This document shows, piece after piece, positions 10,488 to 19,112 of a stretch of 42,285 nucleotides of DNA. Numbering within the stretch: the stretch's first letter is position 1; each line of letters opens with the position of its first letter. The notes beneath the pieces are model-generated. The model saw nothing but the letters and a program-made list of their open reading frames with translations, made no database searches and had not been told where the DNA came from. Made by a program: the position numbers and the translations under genes. The stretch comes from Desulfobacula sp. Lineage in GTDB: Bacteria > Desulfobacterota > Desulfobacteria > Desulfobacterales > Desulfobacteraceae. The DNA lies in contig JAMPXP010000018.1 of the NCBI GenBank assembly GCA_023701135.1, positions 1-42,285 on the forward strand, written 5' to 3'.

Positions 10488-10918
10488 CAGCAAGCCCTCC
10501 CTAATATCTTTTCACCGATCGCTTTGGCATAACCGTCAACCTCCGCTTCCAGCGCCTTTCGGGCCTGCTCAGTTTCCTGGGCCACCTGCTTTTTGATGTC
10601 AGCAAGATTGGCCTGAGCTTTCTTGTTAATCCTGTCGATAATTTCCTTTTCTTCCTTTGATGCTTCTTCAATAAAGGCTTCTTTACTCTTTAAGCCTTTT
10701 GACCGGGCCTGTTTCAATCCGCTATTGTATGCATCTTCTCCGGCAACAAGGTCGCTCTGGGCTTTTTCAGCCCCATTTTGCATCCCTTCAATTTTTGCCT
10801 TTCTTTCAAGAAGAACATTACGGATTGGTTTGTACAGAACCAGGTTGAGCACAAAAAGCAGAACAAGGAAATTGATCATCTGATATACCAGGGATATATC
10901 AGGAATCACAGTTATCAT
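10487..10918 (-). CDS. atpF2: ATP synthase Fo subunit b'
   Basis: A 143-residue second b-type stalk subunit: one N-terminal membrane segment (LVYQMINFLVLLFVLNLVLY, about 10-29) followed by a Lys/Glu/Ala-rich helix. Together with the next gene it gives a b/b' heterodimer as in photosynthetic bacteria and many Desulfobacterota. It is the first gene of the F1 operon, with a strong GGAGGGG ribosome site. The a and c genes (atpB, atpE) are absent from the window and must lie elsewhere. Confidence 0.92.
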   Translation of the reverse strand: MITVIPDISLVYQMINFLVLLFVLNLVLYKPIRNVLLERKAKIEGMQNGAEKAQSDLVAGEDAYNSGLKQARSKGLKSKEAFIEEASKEEKEIIDRINKKAQANLADIKKQVAQETEQARKALEAEVDGYAKAIGEKILGRAC

Positions 10919-11119
10919 AAAATCCCCTCCGCCAGTTAATAATTATAAAAAAATTAACACCTTATATCTTTCTGACTGTTTTTCAACAAAAACAGCCCAA
11001 ACTCGAATTGAATCGTGATTTGAGTACCATCCGGACACACATTTGTCAACATGGATTCACAAAATATTTAAGGTCTTTAAAGGATATTTTAGCCTTTTAT
11101 TTTAAGCGGCTTTAAACCT
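10919..11119 (-). promoter_or_regulatory. Intergenic leader between rodA and the atp operon
   Basis: About 200 bases separate the rodA stop from atpF'. On the minus strand a perfect TTGACA (11044-11049) is followed at 17 bases only by a poor -10, TACTCA (11021-11026), so the promoter call is tentative. In the presumed untranslated leader, CTGTTTTT and AAAAACAG (10976-10995) form a perfect 8-bp stem with a 4-base loop. It lacks a T tract after it, so it looks like an mRNA-stability or regulatory hairpin and not a terminator. No clear rodA terminator is visible. Confidence 0.4.
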
Positions 11120-12229
11120 TTAATGGGATGAGAATTTCCGCATGCTGATATTTAACAAAATTCCAAACCCCACCATATTGGTGATGACCGAGGAGCCCCC
11201 ATAGGAAACAAGGGGAAGCGGCACACCGACAACAGGCATAAGCCCCATGACCATGCCGGTATTGATAAATATCTGCCAGAAAATCATGGCGGTGATGCCG
11301 AAGGCCAGAATGGACCCGAACATATTGCGGCAGTTATAGGCGATGTTCAGGCCCCATAAAAGAAGGATTAAATAAAAAGTCAATAGCACACTGACGCCCA
11401 AAAGCCCCCATTCTTCGGCAAGGACTGAAACAATGAAATCCGTATGTTGTTCAGGCAAAAAAGACAAGGCATTCTGGGTTCCTTTTAAAAACCCTTTTCC
11501 GGTCAGCATACCCGAGCCAATGGCAATTTTTGACTGAATAATATGATAGCCTGCACCCAGAGGATCCCGGTCCGGATTTAAAAACGTTAAAATCCTGTCT
11601 TTCTGATAGTCTTTCAACATGAACCAGAACAGGGGAACGACAGATAGCCCGGCTATAAAAAGCGTAACGAAAACCTTCCGTTCAACCTTGACAAATAGAG
11701 TAATGGACCCTGCGATTAAAATCATCAGCATGGCGGTGCCAAGATCCGGCTGATCAACGATCAATGCAAAGGGGATCAGAGACAGAACGGCCGGTTTTAT
11801 CAATTTTCGAAAATTGATCCCGGTCTGGGAAACGCTTGTGGAATAAGCAGATGCCAAGCTGATGATCAACGCGATTTTCATCAGTTCCGACGGCTGAATC
11901 CGGATGAATCCAAGAGCCAGCCATCTTCTGGACCCGCCGCTGATCTGTCCGAAGATCAGAACAACTACAAGAAGTCCGGCGCAAAGGGCGTAAATAAAAA
12001 GATGCAGTTTATCTAATTCCCGATAATCCACTATGGTTAGAATCATCATTATAATAAGACCTGCGCCCATCCAGACCATCTGTTTTTTAAACAGAACACT
12101 GACGATGCCGGCTTCATGACCGGCGCTTGAAGCGCTGTATAAAACGACCAATCCCAGACAACCAATGGAAGAGATAACCATCAGAAATCCCCAGTCAAAA
12201 TTTTCGATGAGCCGTCTATCAAACATCAT
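11120..12229 (-). CDS. rodA: Peptidoglycan glycosyltransferase RodA
   Basis: A 369-residue SEDS-family polymerase of lateral-wall peptidoglycan, with about ten membrane segments. Family blocks seen include GGSRRWLALGFIRIQPSELMK, a DQPDLGTAM motif, the HTDFIVSVLAEEWGLLG block containing the catalytic Asp, and the C-terminal GMVMGLMPVVGVPLPLVSYGG. The ATG shares one base with the mrdA stop codon (TAATG), so it is coupled to its partner PBP2. It is the last gene of the mre-mrd operon. Confidence 0.96.
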   Translation of the reverse strand: MMFDRRLIENFDWGFLMVISSIGCLGLVVLYSASSAGHEAGIVSVLFKKQMVWMGAGLIIMMILTIVDYRELDKLHLFIYALCAGLLVVVLIFGQISGGSRRWLALGFIRIQPSELMKIALIISLASAYSTSVSQTGINFRKLIKPAVLSLIPFALIVDQPDLGTAMLMILIAGSITLFVKVERKVFVTLFIAGLSVVPLFWFMLKDYQKDRILTFLNPDRDPLGAGYHIIQSKIAIGSGMLTGKGFLKGTQNALSFLPEQHTDFIVSVLAEEWGLLGVSVLLTFYLILLLWGLNIAYNCRNMFGSILAFGITAMIFWQIFINTGMVMGLMPVVGVPLPLVSYGGSSVITNMVGFGILLNISMRKFSSH

Positions 12230-14100
12230 TACTCCGTTTCTGATTCTTCTTCTAAAACCTTTGTCTCAATTTCTTCTGCCAAAGGATCATGAATATATTG
12301 TCCGATCAATGCTGCGGCAATGGGGGCTGCTGCCGTGGAACCATGGGCGCCGTGCTCAATGAGGACCGAGACGGCGATGACCGGGTTTTCAGCCGGGGCA
12401 TAGCAGATGAACCAGGCATGATCTCGGAGATAAAAATCCAGGTGTTCGGTTTTAAGCTTTTCACCGCTTTTAACGCTGAACACCTGGGCGGTTCCTGTTT
12501 TACCGGCAATCTTGACATGCTTGAGCCGGATTCTTTTGGCTGTTCCCCGATCCGTTTCAACCACATCCAAAAGCCCTTTTTGGAGAATCTCCAAAGTTTT
12601 TACACCGGCAGGCAGCCTCCCTGAGACCTCAGGAAGAATTTCTTTTATGACATTGCCTTGACTGCCTTCAATGGTGCTGACGATTCTGGGTTTGTATAAG
12701 GTCCCGCCGTTCCCGACGGCGGCTATAAAAACAGCCATTTGAAGCGGGGTAACAAGGTCATAACCCTGACCAATGGCAATGGAAAGGGTTTCCCCCCGAT
12801 GCCAGGGTTCATTAAATCTTTTCTTTTTCCAGGAAGATGTCGGGATGAGTCCTTTTTTTTCGTCTTCCAGCAGGATGCCTGTTTTTTTTCCAAGGCCGCT
12901 GGCCATGGCATATTTAGCCAAACCGTCCACACCGACCTTGTCCCCTGCCTGGTAATAAAACACATCGCAGGATTGGGTGATGGCCTCGATAATGCTTACA
13001 TTCCCGTGTCCGTGTTTGCTCCAGCAGCGATACACCCTGTTTCCGTATTTGAAAAACCCGGGGCAGAAGGTTGTGGTATGCAAATCGATTACTTTTTCTT
13101 CAAGGGCAGCCATGGACGTAATGATTTTATAGGTTGAGGCCGGAGGGTATTCTCCCTGGATGGCTTTGTTACTCATGGGTTTTCCCCGGTCCGTCATCAA
13201 TGCTTTCCATTTTTTGCTGTTGATGCCGCCGACAAAATCATTTTGGTCAAAACTCGGGGCACTGGCCATCACCAACACATCGCCGGTATTCGGATCAAGG
13301 GCAACCACGGCCCCATGTTTATCCGCCAGCATTTTCTCGGCTGTCTGCTGAAGGTCAAGATCAATGGTCAGTTTCAAATCGAGACCGGTAATGGGCTCCA
13401 CAGTTTTTAAGACATTGATGGTCCTGCCGTTGGCATCGACTTCAATCTGCCGTCCTCCCCGTTTCCCCTGGAGATAAGTTTCAAAGCTTTTTTCAACACC
13501 ATACCGGCCGATGGAGTCGCCGGTTTTGACATTGGGATATTTCCCGCCGAGAAGCTCGTCATTGTTCACCTCTCCCAAGTATCCCAGGAGATGGGAGGCA
13601 GTTTTATTATGGATATAATGGCGTGTGGGTTCAATGTCGATAAAAACCCCGGGAAGATCAAATTTATGGGCTTCAATAATGGCCAGATGATCCCTTGAGA
13701 TATCCTCCTGCAATACAACAGGTTTGTAGAATGCCCCCTGACCGGCATCTGAAATTTTTTTCATCAGGTCTTCAAAGGGTATTTCCATCATCTGAGATAC
13801 TTTACGCATGGTTTCCTTTAGATCGCCGGCATCTTCGATCATTATTTTAAGATTGAAAGAAGGCCGGTTATCCACCAGCAATTTCCTGTTCCGATCCAGA
13901 ATAAGACCCCGGGGGGCTTTGATCCCCGTGAGACGGACGGCGTTTTTTTCCGACAGGATTCTGAACTCCTCTCCCTTGATGATCTGAAGGTATACAAACC
14001 TGAGAAAGAGGACTGAAAAAGCAAAAATAATACAAACACTTACACCGATAATCCGCTGCTTTAACCATTCCCGGTCCGGGTTCTTTCCAAATTCAGTCAA
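12229..14100 (-). CDS. mrdA: Penicillin-binding protein 2 (transpeptidase of the elongasome)
   Basis: A 623-residue class B PBP that crosslinks lateral-wall peptidoglycan together with RodA. One N-terminal membrane segment (about 17-40) is followed by the pedestal domain and the transpeptidase domain. Active-site motifs: STYK with nucleophile Ser322 and Lys325, SCD (377-379) as the SxN-type motif, and KTG (534-536). Length is typical. It lies between mreD and rodA, six bases after mreD. Confidence 0.97.
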   Translation of the reverse strand: MTEFGKNPDREWLKQRIIGVSVCIIFAFSVLFLRFVYLQIIKGEEFRILSEKNAVRLTGIKAPRGLILDRNRKLLVDNRPSFNLKIMIEDAGDLKETMRKVSQMMEIPFEDLMKKISDAGQGAFYKPVVLQEDISRDHLAIIEAHKFDLPGVFIDIEPTRHYIHNKTASHLLGYLGEVNNDELLGGKYPNVKTGDSIGRYGVEKSFETYLQGKRGGRQIEVDANGRTINVLKTVEPITGLDLKLTIDLDLQQTAEKMLADKHGAVVALDPNTGDVLVMASAPSFDQNDFVGGINSKKWKALMTDRGKPMSNKAIQGEYPPASTYKIITSMAALEEKVIDLHTTTFCPGFFKYGNRVYRCWSKHGHGNVSIIEAITQSCDVFYYQAGDKVGVDGLAKYAMASGLGKKTGILLEDEKKGLIPTSSWKKKRFNEPWHRGETLSIAIGQGYDLVTPLQMAVFIAAVGNGGTLYKPRIVSTIEGSQGNVIKEILPEVSGRLPAGVKTLEILQKGLLDVVETDRGTAKRIRLKHVKIAGKTGTAQVFSVKSGEKLKTEHLDFYLRDHAWFICYAPAENPVIAVSVLIEHGAHGSTAAAPIAAALIGQYIHDPLAEEIETKVLEEESETE

Positions 14101-14106
14101 TGTTAA

Positions 14107-14637
14107 TTATCCTCTATACGTCTCGGCCATCTGCTTTTTTATCTTCTTTGTCATCCCGAGCCAATTGCGCCGATATCGGTGAAGAAGGGTAATGCAGGGC
14201 GGTATGATGATAACACCCTGGAAGGCCTGCTTGGACAGAAGAACGAAATCAAACCCAAGGGGGGTGCCGGTCTTCTGGCGAACAAATATGGAAAAAAAGA
14301 GCAAGAGGTGTTGAATGAGAACAGCCATGAGGCTGATGATGATAAGAAAAGCAATGCTTTGTTTAAAAATCAGTCTCTTAACCAAATGGACAATCAGATA
14401 AATCATTACATATGAAAAAATGTGAAAAAAGAAGGGAACTCCCGAGATGCTGTCCATGATGCACCCGATCATGACGAGGGCGATAACCATGGTATGGTGG
14501 GTTGAAATCAGGCTTAAATAAAGTGCGGCAATGATTAACAGATCAAACCGGTCTGAAAAAAGGGAAAAAGAAGGGAGGATAACGGTCTGCATGACTGCCA
14601 GAAAAAACGTGAGAAGTATTAAAAATACCGTGTTCAT
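14107..14637 (-). CDS. mreD: Rod shape-determining protein MreD
   Basis: A 176-residue integral membrane protein with about five hydrophobic segments and little else, as is usual for MreD. The segment SGVPFFFHIFSYVMIYLIV is typical of the family. Identity is secured by position between mreC and mrdA. It helps hold the MreB-MreC-RodA-PBP2 elongasome in the inner membrane. Confidence 0.88.
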   Translation of the reverse strand: MNTVFLILLTFFLAVMQTVILPSFSLFSDRFDLLIIAALYLSLISTHHTMVIALVMIGCIMDSISGVPFFFHIFSYVMIYLIVHLVKRLIFKQSIAFLIIISLMAVLIQHLLLFFSIFVRQKTGTPLGFDFVLLSKQAFQGVIIIPPCITLLHRYRRNWLGMTKKIKKQMAETYRG

Positions 14638-14667
14638 GGATAGGTCATCTTAAATTGAGCCCCTGAA

Positions 14668-15474
14668 TTATTTCTTTAACACCAGGACTTCTTCTATTTT
14701 TTCAAAATCCACACTGGTCTCGATGGTAATGTCCTGGAAAAGATGGGACTGGTCCTTGGTCACCTTCAAAACCCGACCGATCATCAATCCCTTGGGGAAT
14801 ACCTGGTCCAGGCCGGAAGAAACAATAAATTCGCCCTCCTTGACCTCATCTTTTCTCAAGGTATATACAAATGAACAGTCATCTTCATTATTTCCCTTTA
14901 CAATCCCTCGAACCCGTGAGTTCTGAACAAGAGCGTCAACGGCTGAATTCCTATCCGTGATCAAAAGGATTCTGGAAAAATTACCCGTAACTTCAATGAC
15001 CTGTCCGACAATCCCTTCGGATACCATTGCCGGGCTTCCTTTCAGGAGCCCGTCATTGAAGCCCTTATCAATCATAACCGTCTGAAACCAGGGGGATGGG
15101 TCCCTTGCAATAATTCTGGCCGCAATATAAATGCCAGGACCTGAGTTTGTAAAATTAACAAATTTCTTTAACCGGATATTTTCAAGTTCCAGCTCCTGAT
15201 ACCGGTTCCTGATCTCCAGTGCTTCTCCCAATTGTTTTTTAAGCAGCGTATTTTCGTTAACGGCACTGACCGCCATAAAATACGTACTCCACAGATCCCG
15301 TGTAAAATAAATGATACTTGTGACGGCTCCCAAAAAAGGGGAGGTTATGGAAATGGCAACCCGTTTAATGCCGCTGACCGGCAATTTTTCTCTGCTGCTC
15401 ATGGTTATTACGGTAAAAATGATCGCAATAAACAGAGCAACCCCTACAAAAATAAACAGTCTTCTTGAAAACAT
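14668..15474 (-). CDS. mreC: Rod shape-determining protein MreC
   Basis: A 268-residue bitopic protein: one N-terminal membrane segment (about 6-25), a periplasmic coiled coil (about 75-110) and a double beta-barrel C-terminal domain. The IIARDPSPWFQTVMIDKG block and the VSEGIVGQVIEV and TDRNSAVDALVQ blocks are family hallmarks. It activates PBP2-RodA from the periplasm. It lies four bases after mreB. Confidence 0.95.
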   Translation of the reverse strand: MFSRRLFIFVGVALFIAIIFTVITMSSREKLPVSGIKRVAISITSPFLGAVTSIIYFTRDLWSTYFMAVSAVNENTLLKKQLGEALEIRNRYQELELENIRLKKFVNFTNSGPGIYIAARIIARDPSPWFQTVMIDKGFNDGLLKGSPAMVSEGIVGQVIEVTGNFSRILLITDRNSAVDALVQNSRVRGIVKGNNEDDCSFVYTLRKDEVKEGEFIVSSGLDQVFPKGLMIGRVLKVTKDQSHLFQDITIETSVDFEKIEEVLVLKK

Positions 15475-15478
15475 TAAA

Positions 15479-16552
<1,074 letters not shown>

Positions 16553-16646
16553 TTACCGAGTTCAACTATAACAAAATAATCAGACATTATCTGCTAACAA
16601 AGTTACAGGTTTTTTACAAGCCCAAAAACCATTAATGAATATTATT

Positions 16647-17792
16647 TTACATCAGCTCAATCCGGATCAGATCATGAATCCGGGGCCGGAATTTTTTAAT
16701 TCCCTCTCCGGATCTTGATGGATGAACTCTGTTGGTCAAAAGGACGACAATCAATCCATTTTCAGGATCAATCCAGAAAGAGGTCCCTGTAAATCCAAGA
16801 TGGCCGATGGAAAATTCCGAAAAAAAACGGCCTGAAGAGGATTCTTGTTTTGAAGGGGTATCAAATCCTGCCACCCTTTCAAATCCTTTGTCCCTTTTGA
16901 CGAAATTTTTAATGATATCCGGGTTTAAAACCGCCGAAGGGCTGTTCTGAATGGCTTTCAATACTTCGGAGCAAATCCTGTACACGGACAGGGCATCTCC
17001 AAAAAGTCCGGCATGGCCTTCTATTCCGCCGACTGCATAGGCATTGTCATCATCGACTTCCCCTCTCAGGACTCGTTTTCGCCAGGGGCATCGCTGGGTG
17101 GATGCAAATTGTCCCTGCCAAAGTTTGAATTTTTCTCTCTCCGGGTTCAATTCCATGAAAAACAAACGGTCAATCCCAAGAGGGATATAAATTTCATGGG
17201 AGACAAACCGGTCCAACTGCTGACCGGACACCCTTTCAATGATCCATGCCAGGACCATGAACCCAAGATCACTGTAAACCTCTTTTTCGCCGATCTTGGA
17301 TTCAAGCGGTTCTTTGATCAGAAGATCTCTTAAATATGGCCTGGGTTCTTTTCCGGAATGAAGAATATCTCGATAATAATGCCGGTGAGCCGGGAATCCT
17401 GATCTGTGCCGGAGCAGCATATCAATGGTGATACCGGCTTTGTCGGAATTTTGAAATTCAGCCAGAATCGTACCGATTTGCTGATCCAGGGACAGTTTCC
17501 CCTTTTCTATGAGTTTGGATACGGCCAAGGTGGTTGCCAGGGGTTTGGTAAGGGAGGCCAGATCAAAAAGACTGTGCTTTTGCATTTTTCTGTTCTCAAA
17601 CAGATCTGCCATGCCGAAGGCTTCATGGAAAATGATACGGTGGTCCAGAGCGCATAAAAGGACTGCCCCCGGAAAGACTCCCTTTGAAACGGCGTCCTCA
17701 ACCGCCTGCCTGATCCGGTCCGGATGCTTAATGGTCAGACCCACTGTATTTTCCGGGCCATGGTATCCATCTTGATCATTCGTCCAAAGCAC
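16647..17792 (-). CDS. Beta-lactamase-fold serine hydrolase (class C/esterase-like)
   Basis: A 381-residue protein of the beta-lactamase/transpeptidase-like family (PF00144 type). Active-site motifs are SLTK (Ser80, Lys83) and YSD (173-175); a C-terminal HLGFTGTSFWIDP block carries the third motif region. There is no signal peptide, so it is probably cytoplasmic. It overlaps the 3' end of the LD-carboxypeptidase gene by 58 bases if it starts at the GTG at 17792. A later GTG at 17744 would shorten the overlap, and neither has a good ribosome site. The neighbourhood suggests muropeptide or amide substrates; esterase activity is also possible. Confidence 0.85.
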   Translation of the reverse strand: MLWTNDQDGYHGPENTVGLTIKHPDRIRQAVEDAVSKGVFPGAVLLCALDHRIIFHEAFGMADLFENRKMQKHSLFDLASLTKPLATTLAVSKLIEKGKLSLDQQIGTILAEFQNSDKAGITIDMLLRHRSGFPAHRHYYRDILHSGKEPRPYLRDLLIKEPLESKIGEKEVYSDLGFMVLAWIIERVSGQQLDRFVSHEIYIPLGIDRLFFMELNPEREKFKLWQGQFASTQRCPWRKRVLRGEVDDDNAYAVGGIEGHAGLFGDALSVYRICSEVLKAIQNSPSAVLNPDIIKNFVKRDKGFERVAGFDTPSKQESSSGRFFSEFSIGHLGFTGTSFWIDPENGLIVVLLTNRVHPSRSGEGIKKFRPRIHDLIRIELM

Positions 17793-18601
17793 AGGGAGAG
17801 ATTGGTTTTCCCGTGGCCTGCGTCAAGTCCGAAAAGGACAGGCACCTGGTATTCATCAAAGCATTCATCCACGATCTCTTCAATATATTCTCCATTGTCA
17901 CAATTTTCAAAGGACCCGGTGATGACCCCGTGTGTTTTGTCAAATAGTCCTGCCAGTTTCATCTGGGTCAGCATCCGGTCTATTTTATAGGCCGGTTCCC
18001 CGATATCTTCAAAAAAAAGAACGGCCTCTGCAAAATCCGGTTGAAACCGGGTCCCCAGAAGATGGCAAAGGGTGGCCAGGTTTCCCCCTTTTAGAATACC
18101 CATCCCAATCCCTTCTCTGATGGCCTTTCCGTCAGGGATTTCAATGGTCTTTGACGACCCTGAAAGCGCATCGACAAAGGAAGCCAGGGTCTTTGCGTCG
18201 GCTGTCGCCAGAGACACCACATGGGGACCGTGAAGGACCGGCATCCCGGTTTCGCTGAGGATGGCCGTGAGAATGGCGGTAATATCGGAATAGCCCATAA
18301 AGGGTTTGGGATTTTTACGGATCAGGTCCCAATCCAGGTGGTTGAGAATCCTTAGGGCGCCATACCCTCCCCTTGCACAAATGATCCCCTTGATGCCGGG
18401 ATCTGAAAAAAGCCGGTTGACAATCTTTGCCCTTTCCATATCATCACCGGCCAGATATCTTTTTCTTTGGAAAATCTCCCGGGGAACCTGTACCTGAAAA
18501 CCAAGGGTTTTTAAGACCTCAATCCCCCGATTGAATTTTTCCATGTCAAAACTTCCGGAAGGTGCACAAACACCCAATGTATCCCCTGGTTTTAAAAAAA
18601 T
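17735..18601 (-). CDS. ldcA: Muramoyltetrapeptide LD-carboxypeptidase (LdcA family, S66)
   Basis: About 288 residues. S66 serine peptidases remove the terminal D-Ala from cytoplasmic murein tetrapeptides during cell-wall recycling. Visible: the N-terminal LKPGDTLGVCAPSG block, RGGYGALRIL, the nucleophile elbow GYSDIT with the catalytic Ser, the acid region FFEDIGEPAYKIDRM, and the His region DAGHGKTNLSL. The start is odd. The conserved KPGD block lies upstream of the only standard start codon (TTG, 18577), while a strong GGAGG (18607-18611) sits five bases before an ATT (18599-18601). I took ATT as the start; a homopolymer error in the T run is the main alternative. Confidence 0.88.
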   Translation of the reverse strand: MFLKPGDTLGVCAPSGSFDMEKFNRGIEVLKTLGFQVQVPREIFQRKRYLAGDDMERAKIVNRLFSDPGIKGIICARGGYGALRILNHLDWDLIRKNPKPFMGYSDITAILTAILSETGMPVLHGPHVVSLATADAKTLASFVDALSGSSKTIEIPDGKAIREGIGMGILKGGNLATLCHLLGTRFQPDFAEAVLFFEDIGEPAYKIDRMLTQMKLAGLFDKTHGVITGSFENCDNGEYIEEIVDECFDEYQVPVLFGLDAGHGKTNLSLCFGRMIKMDTMARKIQWV

Positions 18602-18673
18602 AACCGCCTCCTTTTTGAATCATGATTCGCCCCGGTTTGCTTATTATGGAACAAACGCGTTCTGATGAACAGC

Positions 18674-19000
18674 CTAGGCCGGAAGATAATCTTCCCTTAT
18701 GGGAGAAAACACTTCAATGGCCGTCGAGTCCTCCAGTATCTCCGCCCGATGCACCACGCCGCCCTTGATGGACCAGGAATCCCCTGCTTCGGCCGTAAAT
18801 GCTTCGTTACCGATAAAGAGCGTCATCTTTCCCGATACCATGAAACCGGTCTGTTCCTGGGGATGGCTGTGAAGGGGCAAAAAGCTCCCTTTTTTCAGAT
18901 GAAACCGGGCCAGAAGGCTGTTTTCACCGTAAACAAAAGTTTTCATTTCAATGCCGTCAACAGGGCTGATAAAACCTGCGGGAGTGTATTTTGCAAACAT
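18674..19000 (-). CDS. Small cupin-domain protein
   Basis: A 108-residue single-domain cupin. The first metal motif is LPLHSHPQEQTGFMVSG and the second GDSWSIKGGVVHRAE, giving a His/Glu metal site typical of the fold. The ATG at 19000 has an AAAGGA ribosome site; an ATG ten codons upstream (19030) does not. It is the first gene before ldcA on the same strand, with about 70 bases between. No specific substrate can be read from the sequence; sensing or binding of small sugars or acids is common in the family. Confidence 0.8.
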   Translation of the reverse strand: MFAKYTPAGFISPVDGIEMKTFVYGENSLLARFHLKKGSFLPLHSHPQEQTGFMVSGKMTLFIGNEAFTAEAGDSWSIKGGVVHRAEILEDSTAIEVFSPIREDYLPA

Positions 19001-19047
19001 ACAAATTTCCTTTCCAGCTATGATAAACATTTCAAATTTTCATATTT

Positions 19048-19076
19048 TTGACAAAAATCCATAAAATTGCAATACT
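19048..19076 (+). promoter_or_regulatory. Sigma-70-type promoter for the U32 gene
   Basis: Perfect -35 TTGACA (19048-19053), 17-base spacer, -10 AATACT (19071-19076, four of six consensus positions). Transcription would start near 19083, about 30 bases before the TTG start, leaving room for the AAGGA ribosome site at 19098-19102. Confidence 0.65.
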
Positions 19077-19112
19077 GTTGCCATTATAAATTCAAAAAAG
19101 GATGCTATTGAT

